The notes: generated from the sequence alone by a model not told the origin. A DNA stretch of 64,000 nt from M3007 sp044226205 (GCA_044226205.1 JBGAHL010000005.1:1-64000), one strand, 5' to 3'. Positions 48,596 to 56,533 are shown, numbered from the stretch's first letter. A program made the numbers and translations.

Positions 48596-49279
48596 TCAAT
48601 TGAGCACTTTTCTGATTTCCGTAACGATGTCGGTGAAGGCCTGGTCTGCGTTTGAAAAATCCCGCACCGTGCGTTTTTGGGTGGGCAGCGACCGCAGTTT
48701 GACCAGTTCGAATTCTTCATAACCCAGCACCGGCTCCAGCATCACAGGAATGATTTTCTTCTGCACGCTACGCGCTTCTTCGATCAAATCGAACCACTCA
48801 GTTCCAAATAAGTTGTTGGAAATCAGGGCGATAACGTAGGGCGCCGAGGAAATGGCCCGTCGCGCTTCGGCAAGATATTCTGCTTGAAAACGACTATCGT
48901 GCACATCGTAAATAGCCAGTTTTTTGGCAATAACCAGCACGCGCAAATGCCGGCTCAGTTGTTTGAATTGCTCCGTATCGGCCGCGTCGTACACGATGAC
49001 AAAGAGGGGCGTCAAAGATTCCTGTTTTTCGGAAGGGCTGTTTTCAAGTTGGTCAAGCAAGTTCAGCAAACCTATCCTCAGCTCGGAAACCGTATGAGGA
49101 TTATTGGCGACTCCCATCGCAACATCTCTCTCATGATCGGCCAGCCGGCCTTGCATGGCCAGCACCTGATTGCGAATCTGAGCCGGTCCGGCGATCAGGT
49201 GCTGGTAAAGCAATTGAAGTGTCTGGGACAGGCCGTCCTGAACAATCATCTCGCGTAAAGCATTGAAATCCAGGGGCAT
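48596..49279 (-). CDS. EAD-TIR effector protein
   Basis: A 227-residue two-domain protein. Residues 5-80 are helical and align with the EAD11-like domains at 43687 and 49284 (LREMIVQDGLSQTLQLLYQ ... SELRIGLLNLLDQLE). Residues 90-225 resemble a TIR domain: LFVIVYDAADTEQFKQLSRHL, LAIYDVHDSRFQAEYLAEARRAI, YVIALISNNLF, then IIPVMLEP, LVKLRSLP and NADQAFTDIVTEIRKVL, the order seen in bacterial TIR effectors. The catalytic Glu of NAD-cleaving TIRs would be in EWFDLIEEA (Glu166 or Glu167), though the spacing is unusual. TIR effectors typically deplete NAD or make a signal molecule. The gene starts 4 bases after the EAD-protease gene on the same strand. Confidence 0.7.
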   Translation of the reverse strand: MPLDFNALREMIVQDGLSQTLQLLYQHLIAGPAQIRNQVLAMQGRLADHERDVAMGVANNPHTVSELRIGLLNLLDQLENSPSEKQESLTPLFVIVYDAADTEQFKQLSRHLRVLVIAKKLAIYDVHDSRFQAEYLAEARRAISSAPYVIALISNNLFGTEWFDLIEEARSVQKKIIPVMLEPVLGYEEFELVKLRSLPTQKRTVRDFSNADQAFTDIVTEIRKVLN

Positions 49280-49283
49280 GGTA

Positions 49284-50360
49284 TCAAATCGGCAGGGGCT
49301 TTTTGAGGCTCGTCAAGTGCTCGAAAATGTCTTTGAACAAAATCCCGCGGTTGGCGCCCCTGCGATTGCCCTGGGCGTCGATCACCGTGTCTTCAAAACC
49401 GGCATGGTGAAGGGCCACCACTTTCCAGGCCTGATTGAACACCGGGGAACCGCTGCTGCCGCCGAGGGTAGGAGTGTCGTAAAAAAGATATTGTTCCCAA
49501 ACACTCAGCACCTTGTTGGCGTCGAGCGCGATTTGCAATTCCTTGCCGCCGGCATGTTGAATGATCGTCATGGCGTCGCCCTTGGAAATGGCCGCCTCGG
49601 TATCGAATTCCACCGCGCCCCAGTCGTCGAGCGGGGCGTCCGCGCGATCCTTGATGCGCACGTAGGCAAAATCCAGGTCTTCGCTGGCATAAAACGTGCT
49701 GGCATCCATGTCGTAGGATTTTATGTCCAGCGCTTTGCCGTTCATATCGGTGCGGAAATTGAATTCCACCTTGGTCTGAGCTGCGGTGGCTGCATCGGCG
49801 ATCACGTGGTGATTGGTAAACAGATAGCCGTTGCTGCACAGGAAGCCGGACCCTTTATCGTCGGGCGTTACCACGCGGCACACCGATTTTGCATATTTCA
49901 ATGCCTGCTCGACCCAACTGATTTTGTAAAGGTTATCGCTGCCCGGCAGGACCCTTTCCAGCGGGTTGGCCTTTGTCATTTTGAATGAAAAGGCGCCCGT
50001 ATTAAGCCCCCCGGTTCGGGCGCGGAGTTCCAGTTTTTTGGGCAATTCATCCAGAATCTGGAGCAGGCCGGCGCGCGAGCGAGCCAGTGTCATGTTGAAC
50101 TCCTGGGTTGTGATAAAGCTCTGATTCCTGTCCCTCAAGGCGCCCCGGTAGTTGGCCGTGTATTGAATAATTTGATTGTCGTAGCCGGCCTGGGTACGTT
50201 TGTTAAGGTCATTGATGCTTTTGAGGGCGTCTTCCCAGTCGTCGGAACCAAACTGCTCACGGATGGCGGCGATGTAAAAATTCAGGGGATTGGCCGATTC
50301 GTCGATCGTAGCGTTGGTTACGTTTTGCGAGTCAGGCAGGGGAAGTGGTTGAATGGCCAT
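49284..50360 (-). CDS. EAD-coupled trypsin-like serine protease
   Basis: A 358-residue protein without a signal peptide. Residues about 28-106 form an EAD11-like helical domain (FYIAAIREQFGSDDWEDALKS ... QEFNMTLARSRAGLLQILDEL). After a linker comes a trypsin-like protease domain (150-345) with a full triad: His185 in FTNHHVIADA, Asp230 in SEDLDFAYVRI, Ser303 in LGGSSGSPVFN. This pair of domains is known from NTP-dependent conflict systems, where the EAD recruits the protease to a partner. A cytoplasmic location and direct coupling to the EAD-TIR gene fit that role. It lies 36 bases after the conserved gene at 50397 on the same strand. Function in defence is inferred only. Confidence 0.78.
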   Translation of the reverse strand: MAIQPLPLPDSQNVTNATIDESANPLNFYIAAIREQFGSDDWEDALKSINDLNKRTQAGYDNQIIQYTANYRGALRDRNQSFITTQEFNMTLARSRAGLLQILDELPKKLELRARTGGLNTGAFSFKMTKANPLERVLPGSDNLYKISWVEQALKYAKSVCRVVTPDDKGSGFLCSNGYLFTNHHVIADAATAAQTKVEFNFRTDMNGKALDIKSYDMDASTFYASEDLDFAYVRIKDRADAPLDDWGAVEFDTEAAISKGDAMTIIQHAGGKELQIALDANKVLSVWEQYLFYDTPTLGGSSGSPVFNQAWKVVALHHAGFEDTVIDAQGNRRGANRGILFKDIFEHLTSLKKPLPI

Positions 50361-50396
50361 TGTTCATTAAATTTATTGGGTTGAAAAGCAGGTATT

Positions 50397-50927
50397 TCAA
50401 GAGAGGGAAAACAGCCGGCGATGCCAGCTTTGTTCCAGCGGGGTCGCCCATTTATGCGCCAAATCACTTTTGGTGGCTACCAGGGTGTTGGCCACCAGGG
50501 TTTGTGGCGTGATGCGCCCCTCCTGCAAAAATTGTGCAAATTCCTGCCGGCTGCTGACCTTCCACTGCTCGTTGTCGAGCCATGCGAAGCGCATTTTTTC
50601 CAAAAAATCCACGCCCGTCTGGGCGCCGAGGGTTTCCAGAAAATGCACGGACTTGTCGATGGAACAACCGCTGGCATCTGCCTGCGATTCATCCACGGCA
50701 AGGAAGATGATCTGGTTTTGGAACACTTCGCCGCGGGCGAGCAAGGCCTGGTTGTGGGCAGTCCACTGGCGGGTAAATACGTCGAGGGCAGCCTGCACTT
50801 CTGCTGTTTCGGTCGCATCGAGCGGCCGTTCCGCCAAAAAGATCCACAAACGGGAGTCGGGCCCGAGCGCAGGATCGAACGCAATTCGGGGGAGCAGGTT
50901 TTGGGCAATATCTGTCGCGGTAGTCAT
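50397..50927 (-). CDS. Conserved Bacteroidota protein (often misnamed ABC transporter ATPase)
   Basis: A 176-residue cytoplasmic protein. It has no Walker motifs, yet resembles a Bacteroidota family that databases often label ABC transporter ATPase: RLWIFLAERPLDATE near 26, FTRQWTAHNQALLARGEVFQNQIIFLAVDE near 50-80 and ASGCSIDKSVHFLETLGAQTGVDFLEKM near 85-110. The conserved SGCSID Cys may matter. Function is unknown. It starts 2 bases after the upstream CCG-domain Fe-S gene and belongs to the same minus-strand run. Confidence 0.75.
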   Translation of the reverse strand: MTTATDIAQNLLPRIAFDPALGPDSRLWIFLAERPLDATETAEVQAALDVFTRQWTAHNQALLARGEVFQNQIIFLAVDESQADASGCSIDKSVHFLETLGAQTGVDFLEKMRFAWLDNEQWKVSSRQEFAQFLQEGRITPQTLVANTLVATKSDLAHKWATPLEQSWHRRLFSLS

Positions 50928-50929
50928 AA

Positions 50930-51709
50930 TCAGGCCAGGTTGTTGAGAATCAATTCGGAAAGGTCATACACGGGGATTTGCTCGTTTTTTTCCCGGGCTT
51001 TCAGGCCATCCTGCAACATAGTGATGCAGAAAGGGCAATTGGCGGCCACGGCGCCGGGGTTGGTGGCGATCACCTCGTCGGTCCGTTCGATGTTGATGCG
51101 TTGGTTGCCGGGCTCGTCTTCTTTCCACATTTGAGCGCCGCCGGCGCCGCAGCAGAGGCCGTTTTGCCGCGAACGCTTCATTTCCACAAGATCGATATCG
51201 AGGGCTTCCAGCAGGGCGCGCGGGGCCTCGTACACGTCGTTGGCGCGCCCCAGATAACAGGAGTCGTGGTAGGTGATGCGGCGGCCTTTGAAATCGCCCC
51301 CTTCTTTCATTTTTAATTTTCCGGAGGAAATAAGTTCGTTGAGCAACTGCGTGTGGTGCACCACCTCGTAATTGCCGCCAAGCGCCGGGTATTCATTTTT
51401 CAAAATATTGAAGCAGTGCGGGCAGGCGGTCACGATTTTTTTGACGCCGTACATATTGAGTGTTTCAATATTCATGGCGGCCGTCATCTGGAACAAAAAC
51501 TCGTTACCGGCCCGACGGGCGGGATCGCCCGTGCAGCGTTCTTCGTGGCCCAGAATGGCGAATTGAATACCTGCATGATGCAGGATTTCGCACAAGGCGC
51601 GGGTTACTTTCTGCGCCCGGGCATCGAACGAGCCCGCGCAACCCACCCAGAAAAGGATTTCGGGTTGCTGGCCTTCGGCCTGATATTCGGCTATGGTTTT
51701 AGCAAGCAT
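50930..51709 (-). CDS. CCG-domain (Fe-S)-binding oxidoreductase subunit (HdrB/GlpC-like)
   Basis: A 259-residue protein with two cysteine-rich CCG domains: first CxG/C set FWVGCAGSFDARAQ, CTGDPARRAGNE and ACPHCFNILKNEYP; second YHDSCYLGRANDVYE, GLCCGAGGAQMW and ANCPFCITML. Such domains bind a non-cubane iron-sulfur cluster and occur in HdrB, GlpC, LutA and related redox subunits. With the membrane partner encoded 32 bases upstream it probably forms a complex moving electrons from an acyl-CoA or ETF donor to quinone. The exact donor is not shown by the sequence. Confidence 0.85.
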   Translation of the reverse strand: MLAKTIAEYQAEGQQPEILFWVGCAGSFDARAQKVTRALCEILHHAGIQFAILGHEERCTGDPARRAGNEFLFQMTAAMNIETLNMYGVKKIVTACPHCFNILKNEYPALGGNYEVVHHTQLLNELISSGKLKMKEGGDFKGRRITYHDSCYLGRANDVYEAPRALLEALDIDLVEMKRSRQNGLCCGAGGAQMWKEDEPGNQRINIERTDEVIATNPGAVAANCPFCITMLQDGLKAREKNEQIPVYDLSELILNNLA

Positions 51710-51741
51710 GTGTGTTGGTCTGATTTTGGAAAAAGGGCGGA

Positions 51742-53052
51742 TTATTCATAACGCCAGCCGTCGCGGGCCTCGCTCATGGCCCAGGCGGCTCCGTTGTTTT
51801 CAATGGCATTGAACATCGGCAGCCACTCGTTGGGGCCAGCGCTCAGCGTCAGGATTTCATAACGGCGCATTTTAAGAATGATATCGAGCGGATTGATGAG
51901 CACAGGGCAGGCTTCCACGCAGGCGTTGCAGGTCGTGCAGGCGTGCAGTTCCTCGGGCGTGATGCGATCGAAAAGTGTTTTGCCGTCGTTGTATTCAGCA
52001 GGTGGCGCAGGCTTTTTTTCCAGCGCGAGCGACACCTCTTCGGCGCGGTCACGCACGTCCATCATGACTTTCCGGGGAGAGAGTTTTTTGCCCGTAAGAT
52101 TGGCCGGACAGGCGGCGGTGCAGCGACCGCATTCGGTGCAGGAATAGGCGTCGAGCAGGTTTTTCCAGCTGAGGGAAAACACGTCGTTGGCGCCGAATTC
52201 CGGCAACTCGCCACTGGCGTCGGCATCCGGCTCGTCGAGGCCCATCATTTGCCTGACCGCGCGCTGCACGTCGGGCATATTGCTCATTTCGCCCTTGGGC
52301 GTTTGTCGGGCAAACCAGGTATTGGGAAATGCCAGCAGGATGTGCAGGTGTTTGGAGTAGGGGAGGTAGCAAAGGAATCCGAAAACCGTCAGGATGTGCA
52401 GCCACCAGCCGAAGCGTTCGACCACGACAAGGGCAGCATTGCCCATCGAACCGAACAAAGCCGGACCCAGCCAACTGCTTACGGCAAATGCGCCGGTAGG
52501 GTGGTAGTGTTCGAGCCCGCGGGTTTGCAGGACTTTATCGGCGCCGTTCATGCTGAAAATGCCGACAATGAGGATGATTTCACCGAGCAGGATGAGGTTG
52601 GCATCGCGGAAGGGCCAGCCCTTCATTTCGGGCTTCCAAAAACGCGGCACGCGAAGCAAATTGCGCCGTGCAAGGAAAGACAGGGTGGCGACAAACGCCA
52701 GCACCGAAAGAACCTCTATAAAACTGATAATAAACGTGTAAAAGCCGCCGAGATGAGGCGCGAAGAAACGGTGCGAGCCGCTCAGCCCGTCCACCATGAT
52801 TTCGATCAATTCGATCTGGGTGATGACAAAGGCGACGTAAATGAACAGGTGCAGAACAGCCGGCAGCATGTTTTTGAACATCTTCTTTTGCCCGAACGCT
52901 ACCAGAAGCATATTGCGCCATCGCGCTGCCCGGTCGCCTGCAATGACTTCGGATTTGCCAAGATGAATCCCCCGGGCGACCCGGCGAAAACCTCGCCATG
53001 CCAGCCAACCCGAACCGGCCAAAACCAAAACAAATAAAAGAGATTGAAGCAT
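51742..53052 (-). CDS. Membrane (Fe-S)-binding electron-transfer protein
   Basis: A 436-residue protein. Residues 1-250 have about six membrane helices with pairs of His suited to haem b (e.g. VLHLFIYVAF, WWLHILTVF, YSKHLHILLAF), like the NarI/DsrM fold. Residues 300-395 hold two 4Fe-4S clusters: CTECGRCTAACP and CTTCNACVEACP. This architecture resembles the membrane subunits of HdrDE-like and ETF:quinone oxidoreductase-like complexes. ATG 53052 is chosen; the frame upstream adds 20 basic residues. It is the first gene of a five-gene minus-strand run with gaps of 32, 2, 36 and 4 bases. Its upstream region is shared with the divergent phosphoribosyltransferase gene. Confidence 0.85.
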   Translation of the reverse strand: MLQSLLFVLVLAGSGWLAWRGFRRVARGIHLGKSEVIAGDRAARWRNMLLVAFGQKKMFKNMLPAVLHLFIYVAFVITQIELIEIMVDGLSGSHRFFAPHLGGFYTFIISFIEVLSVLAFVATLSFLARRNLLRVPRFWKPEMKGWPFRDANLILLGEIILIVGIFSMNGADKVLQTRGLEHYHPTGAFAVSSWLGPALFGSMGNAALVVVERFGWWLHILTVFGFLCYLPYSKHLHILLAFPNTWFARQTPKGEMSNMPDVQRAVRQMMGLDEPDADASGELPEFGANDVFSLSWKNLLDAYSCTECGRCTAACPANLTGKKLSPRKVMMDVRDRAEEVSLALEKKPAPPAEYNDGKTLFDRITPEELHACTTCNACVEACPVLINPLDIILKMRRYEILTLSAGPNEWLPMFNAIENNGAAWAMSEARDGWRYE

Positions 53053-53123
53053 CCGTCTTTTTTTTCGATTCGGGGCGAAAATACGGCGTGTGCAATGGAA
53101 TTTTGCGCTCAAATCATTTTCAC

Positions 53124-53624
53124 ATGAAAATCCTGGACGACCGGCAAATTCGCCGGAAAATCAAGCGGCTGGCCATTCAAATTCTGGAAAACAACTTCGG
53201 AGAAGAGGAAATCATTCTGGCCGGCCTCAACAACAATGGCGTCGGTTTTGCCGAACTGCTGATGAACGAACTGCTTGCATTCGCCCCGGAAGGGCTTTCA
53301 CTTACCCTGACGCGCATTCGCCTCAACCCGGCCAACCCGGTCGAATACGACCCATACATCGAAATGCCGGCCGAATCGCTGCGCAACAAGGTCATCATCA
53401 TCGTCGACGACGTGGCCAATACCGGCCGCACGATCTTTTATGCCGTACAACCCTTGCTGAAAGTGATCCCAAGAAAAGTGGAAGTTGCCGTTCTGGTCGA
53501 TCGGAAGCACAAATCTTTCCCCATCAAGGCTGATTACGTGGGACTTTCGCTGTTTACCACCCTGAAAGATGATATTGATGTAAGAATCAAAGCGGCCGAC
53601 GAGATGTCGGTACACCTCAACTGA
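53124..53624 (+). CDS. Phosphoribosyltransferase-domain protein (PyrR-like)
   Basis: A 166-residue type I phosphoribosyltransferase fold protein. The PRPP-binding motif is VIIIVDDVANTGRTIFYAV near residues 91-109, preceded by the loop region ILAGLNNNGVGFAELL and followed by VEVAVLVDRKHKSFPIKADYVG. The arrangement is like PyrR and uracil/hypoxanthine PRTases, including the short hood. It may be a nucleobase salvage enzyme or a PyrR-type regulator of pyrimidine genes; the sequence alone does not decide. ATG 53124 gives MKILDDRQIRRKIKRLAIQI, as in PyrR. Its last 8 bases overlap the convergent zinc-ribbon gene. Confidence 0.78.
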   Translation: MKILDDRQIRRKIKRLAIQILENNFGEEEIILAGLNNNGVGFAELLMNELLAFAPEGLSLTLTRIRLNPANPVEYDPYIEMPAESLRNKVIIIVDDVANTGRTIFYAVQPLLKVIPRKVEVAVLVDRKHKSFPIKADYVGLSLFTTLKDDIDVRIKAADEMSVHLN

Positions 53625-53895
53625 CCTTTTCTTCCACCCTTTTTCGCAATTCTTCGAGGGCCTGACGCAAGACCTCGTCGAGTCCCTTGTACCAATCGAG
53701 GTGCGGCGACCAACGCATGCAGCCGCCAACTTCCGGACCGTGGCATTGGGTATCTTCCCATTGGCGGTGGCAGTTGGGGCAGCGCCCGCCCGTGTCGAAG
53801 GTGTGCCACATGTGGCCACAGGAGCAGCCCCAGAGTGCGTCGGGGCCGGGTTCCCAGCCGCATTTCGGGCATTCGATTTTGAATGAGTTGTCCAT
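53617..53895 (-). CDS. Small zinc-ribbon protein, unknown function
   Basis: A 92-residue protein rich in Cys. It starts MDNSFKIECPKCGWEP, then WGCSCGHMWHTF, GRCPNCHRQW and TQCHGPEVGGCMRWSPH, giving paired CxxC/CxC sites for at least one, perhaps two zinc ions, and ends in a charged helix (LDEVLRQALEELRKRVEEK). The ribbon may bind nucleic acid or protein. The start codon lies 5 bases after the stop of the helical protein gene on the same strand, so the two are co-transcribed and may act together. I do not know a named family. Confidence 0.72.
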   Translation of the reverse strand: MDNSFKIECPKCGWEPGPDALWGCSCGHMWHTFDTGGRCPNCHRQWEDTQCHGPEVGGCMRWSPHLDWYKGLDEVLRQALEELRKRVEEKVS

Positions 53896-53900
53896 GACAA

Positions 53901-54608
53901 TCAGGCTTGGCGTGCAGCCGCTTCCCGGGCCTTGCGGGCCCGTTTTTGGTCGGCATTGCTTTCGTACAGGCAATATTGCTCGTATTTCACCGGGTCGCGC
54001 TCGACCCAGATGTCTTTGCCGATATCGCACAGCACAACGAGTTGTTGGTAGATTTTGTTCCCCTGATCGACGCGGCGTTCTACAGCGATATCGCGGTCGT
54101 GCAGTTTGTCCTGCTGAATATTCATAGCCGTTTCAAACTCCGCGCAGGCATCCAGCACCCGCTGGATAATATTTTCATTGACGCCCACATCGGCCAGAAA
54201 ATCGATTTGTTGCCGCGCCACACGCGCCACACGGCGACCGCAAAACAGCAGTTGAGGATCGCTCATGTCGCCCAGTTTGGCCGTCCCGAACTTGCGATAG
54301 CGCCCCGTGCGGTCATGGTATTTCATCGCGACGCGGGTCATCAGGGAGCGAATGGCGGTTTTCAGTTTTTCTGCGGCCTGGTTTTTCTTTTCCGTGCCGA
54401 TCATTTGCTCGCCGACCATTTCATCGTCGTCGGGCAGGTCGTGGAATTGCTGGCAAAGGCTCATAAACGCTTTCAGGCGGTCGGGGCCGTAGCCGTATTG
54501 CGTGAAAAAGTCGAGGTCGCGCTGGGCATTGCGGATGGCTGCGATACACTGAACGTACAGGTCGGCGTCCGAAACGTTGTGCTGGCGATGGCCGGGTTGT
54601 TTTTTCAT
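53901..54608 (-). CDS. Helical protein of unknown function, partner of the zinc-ribbon gene
   Basis: A 235-residue, almost wholly helical, highly charged protein. Recognisable stretches are DADLYVQCIAAIRNAQRDLDFFTQYGYG, EKKNQAAEKLKTAIRSLMTRVAMKYH, YRKFGTAKLGDMSDPQLLFCGRRVARVA and FLADVGVNENIIQRVLDACAEFE, followed by a C-terminal Lys/Arg/Ala-rich tail. No known domain is recognised. The repeated helical hairpins suggest a scaffold. It has its own promoter in the gap to the acyltransferase gene and is followed after 5 bases by the zinc-ribbon gene. Confidence 0.7.
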   Translation of the reverse strand: MKKQPGHRQHNVSDADLYVQCIAAIRNAQRDLDFFTQYGYGPDRLKAFMSLCQQFHDLPDDDEMVGEQMIGTEKKNQAAEKLKTAIRSLMTRVAMKYHDRTGRYRKFGTAKLGDMSDPQLLFCGRRVARVARQQIDFLADVGVNENIIQRVLDACAEFETAMNIQQDKLHDRDIAVERRVDQGNKIYQQLVVLCDIGKDIWVERDPVKYEQYCLYESNADQKRARKAREAAARQA

Positions 54609-54662
54609 AACACGATTATTTGAATCGGGCAATCAATTGTCTTAGAATGACTTAACGCACGA

Positions 54663-54691
54663 CAAAAATAAAACGTTTTAAAATGGTTCAA
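54663..54691 (-). promoter_or_regulatory. Promoter of the helical/zinc-ribbon gene pair
   Basis: On the minus strand TTG (54689-54691), 18 bases, TATTTTTG (54663-54670). It lies 54 bases before ATG 54608 in A/T-rich sequence, so part of the match could be chance. Confidence 0.5.
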
Positions 54692-54763
54692 AAATTTTAA
54701 AACAATAATTTATAAAATTGATCCTCAGTTAAAATTTCCATTACAAGAAAAATTTTATAAAAA

Positions 54764-54924
54764 CTCAGAAGGGGCAGCGCCCCGAAAAATTTGTAGTAGT
54801 AGCAAATGGTGGAGAAAACAGGTCAGGAGGGGCAGCGCCCCGAGACATCTTTCGGGGCGCTGCCCCTCCTGAATGGATTTTGGCGCTAAAAGGCTACAAA
54901 TATCATGGGGCGCTGCCCCCTGCC
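54764..54924. repeat. 161-bp nested palindrome built from four GGGGCAGCGCCCC units
   Basis: Two direct units (54764-54785 and 54823-54843) face two inverted units (54852-54872 and 54905-54924). The inner pair forms a perfect 21-bp stem TCAGGAGGGGCAGCGCCCCGA with an 8-base loop; the outer pair matches over GGGGCAGCGCCCC plus ATTTGTAG (54789-54796 and its complement 54893-54900). It could end transcription of the acyltransferase gene (T-poor, so not a typical terminator) but looks more like a REP/MITE-type repeat. Confidence 0.7.
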
Positions 54925-54952
54925 TAAGTTTTTAAAAAAAACAATAGATACA

Positions 54953-56533
54953 CTACTGCTTCTCCTGTTTGAGGGTCTCGATCGTTTCGGGAGGCAGGTC
55001 TTTCATGTCCAGCAGCATGAGCCCGTCGAGGCAGTCTGAAAAGTTCGGATCGACATTGAAGGCGATAAAACGGGCATTTTGCCGCAGGTACTGCCGGAGC
55101 AACACCGGCACGGAGGCGTGAGCCGGCTCGGCGTCTTCTACAAAGTGCTCCAGCGCCTCGAAGGCTTCGAGGTTGCCAGCAAGCAGGCGGGTATTGACCG
55201 CTTTTGTTTTGGGTCGAAAAGGTTTTCGAGGCGCTACGTACTGGGCCAGGTGCTCGTCGAAGCAGTGTTGTTTCAAAAACTCCACGATAACGCCTTTCGA
55301 CACCTCCGTGTAATACTTGCTGATGCTGACCGGGCCGATGAGGTAGCGATACTGCGGATTGTCGAGCAAAAAATGAAGGATGCCTTTCCACAAAAGAAAA
55401 AGGGACAGGCGGTGCCGCTGGTAGTCGGGCACGACGTAGGTTCGGCCCAGTTCGACGGCATGTTGCAAGACCGGGTAGAGCCCGGGGGCCATTTTAAACA
55501 GCGAATTGGTGTAGAACCCGTTGATTCCGAAACGTTTGAAAATCTGATCGCCCAGGCCCAGCCGGTAGCCGCCCACAATGCGATGCGCTTCGCGGTCCCA
55601 AATGACCAGTTGCAAATAATAGATATCGTGCTCGTCGAGGTCGCGACTTTTGCCCGTGCCCTCGCCGACAGCCCTGAACGTCTGTTCCCGCAAACGACCG
55701 ATTTCGAACATGGCATTGGGCAATGCCCCGAAGGGCGCGACAAAAACGTCGAAGGGGCCGCGGCTGGCGATTTTCGCGTTGTCCGGCAAAGCTTCCATGT
55801 CGGCAGTCACCAGATGTTCGGGCACGGCATCCGCGAGCGGCTCTTCCTTGCGGGGAGCGGAGGGGGCGAAATGTTCGGGCTTGATGTCGAAGGGCGAGCC
55901 GAGTGAAAAGATTCTGGCCTGTAAAAACTTGCCCCAAAGCCGGTTTTTAGGCAGGCGGCCAATGTCGTCAGGAGCGATGGGACTGCCCAGTCGCACGTGG
56001 ATTTTCACGGGTTCGCTGGTAAAATGGTAGGGGAGGCCTGGCAAGGCCTTGCGCAGCAAACCGCCGGGAAGCCGATCGGCGCTGAGGTGCACAGGCACGA
56101 TGTTTTGCCTGCTTTTGCGCAGCTGTTTGAGTATCTGTGGCCGCAGCAGGTTTTTCCCGAAATCGCCGAAAGGGTGGTCGGAAAAATCGATGACAAGCCC
56201 GATTGTGCTGCCTTTTTGAACCGTTTTTGACACCTTTTTGGCAAAATTGATGCGCAGAAAGCGGTCCTCCAGACTTTTTCTGGCCGGGCGAATAAGCGAG
56301 GGCCGCAAGGACCTGGGCAGGGAGGTAGGGTAGGGATGCAGGATTTTGACCTGGTCGGTCTTTTCTGCCATCAGGCTGAGCAATATCCATTCATCCAGCC
56401 CGGGCAGCAAGCGGTTGCACACGAATATCGCAGCGGGACTTTTCATCAGCAACCGACGATCGTAATCGTCGAGCACCAGCGTGACTTTGGCCAGCGCGAG
56501 TTTCGATTGGGCAAGCGTTTGCAGTTCGTTCAT
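54953..56533 (-). CDS. Two-domain lipid acyltransferase: degenerate PlsC-like domain plus OlsB-like GNAT domain
   Basis: A 526-residue protein. The N-terminal part (about 30-220) resembles a lysophospholipid acyltransferase of the OlsA/hemolysin-like type; the catalytic His of NHPLGGLD-type motifs is replaced, giving CNRLLPGLDEW near 39-49, so this half may be inactive. The C-terminal part (about 260-480) resembles the OlsB/hemolysin GNAT acyltransferase: FEIGRLREQTFRAVGEGTGKSRDLDEHDIYYLQLVIWD, IVGGYRLGLGDQIF, LFKMAPGLYPVLQHAVELGRTYVVPDYQ and YLIGPVSISKYY. In other bacteria these activities make ornithine or glycine lipids. In Bacteroidota such fusions make acylated amino-acid lipids, so that role is plausible. 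Probably membrane-associated. Confidence 0.78.
   Translation of the reverse strand: MNELQTLAQSKLALAKVTLVLDDYDRRLLMKSPAAIFVCNRLLPGLDEWILLSLMAEKTDQVKILHPYPTSLPRSLRPSLIRPARKSLEDRFLRINFAKKVSKTVQKGSTIGLVIDFSDHPFGDFGKNLLRPQILKQLRKSRQNIVPVHLSADRLPGGLLRKALPGLPYHFTSEPVKIHVRLGSPIAPDDIGRLPKNRLWGKFLQARIFSLGSPFDIKPEHFAPSAPRKEEPLADAVPEHLVTADMEALPDNAKIASRGPFDVFVAPFGALPNAMFEIGRLREQTFRAVGEGTGKSRDLDEHDIYYLQLVIWDREAHRIVGGYRLGLGDQIFKRFGINGFYTNSLFKMAPGLYPVLQHAVELGRTYVVPDYQRHRLSLFLLWKGILHFLLDNPQYRYLIGPVSISKYYTEVSKGVIVEFLKQHCFDEHLAQYVAPRKPFRPKTKAVNTRLLAGNLEAFEALEHFVEDAEPAHASVPVLLRQYLRQNARFIAFNVDPNFSDCLDGLMLLDMKDLPPETIETLKQEKQ

Larger units (their letters stand above)
54609..54952. other. 344-base gap with a promoter and nested palindromes, no gene
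   Basis: No coding sequence is supported. The left part (54609-54760) is A/T-rich and carries the promoter of the helical protein gene. The right part holds the GC-rich nested inverted repeats described separately. Confidence 0.7.

Noticed and set aside
50397..50927. ABC transporter ATPase
   Set aside because: The name is attached to this family in databases, but no Walker A, signature or Walker B motif is present.
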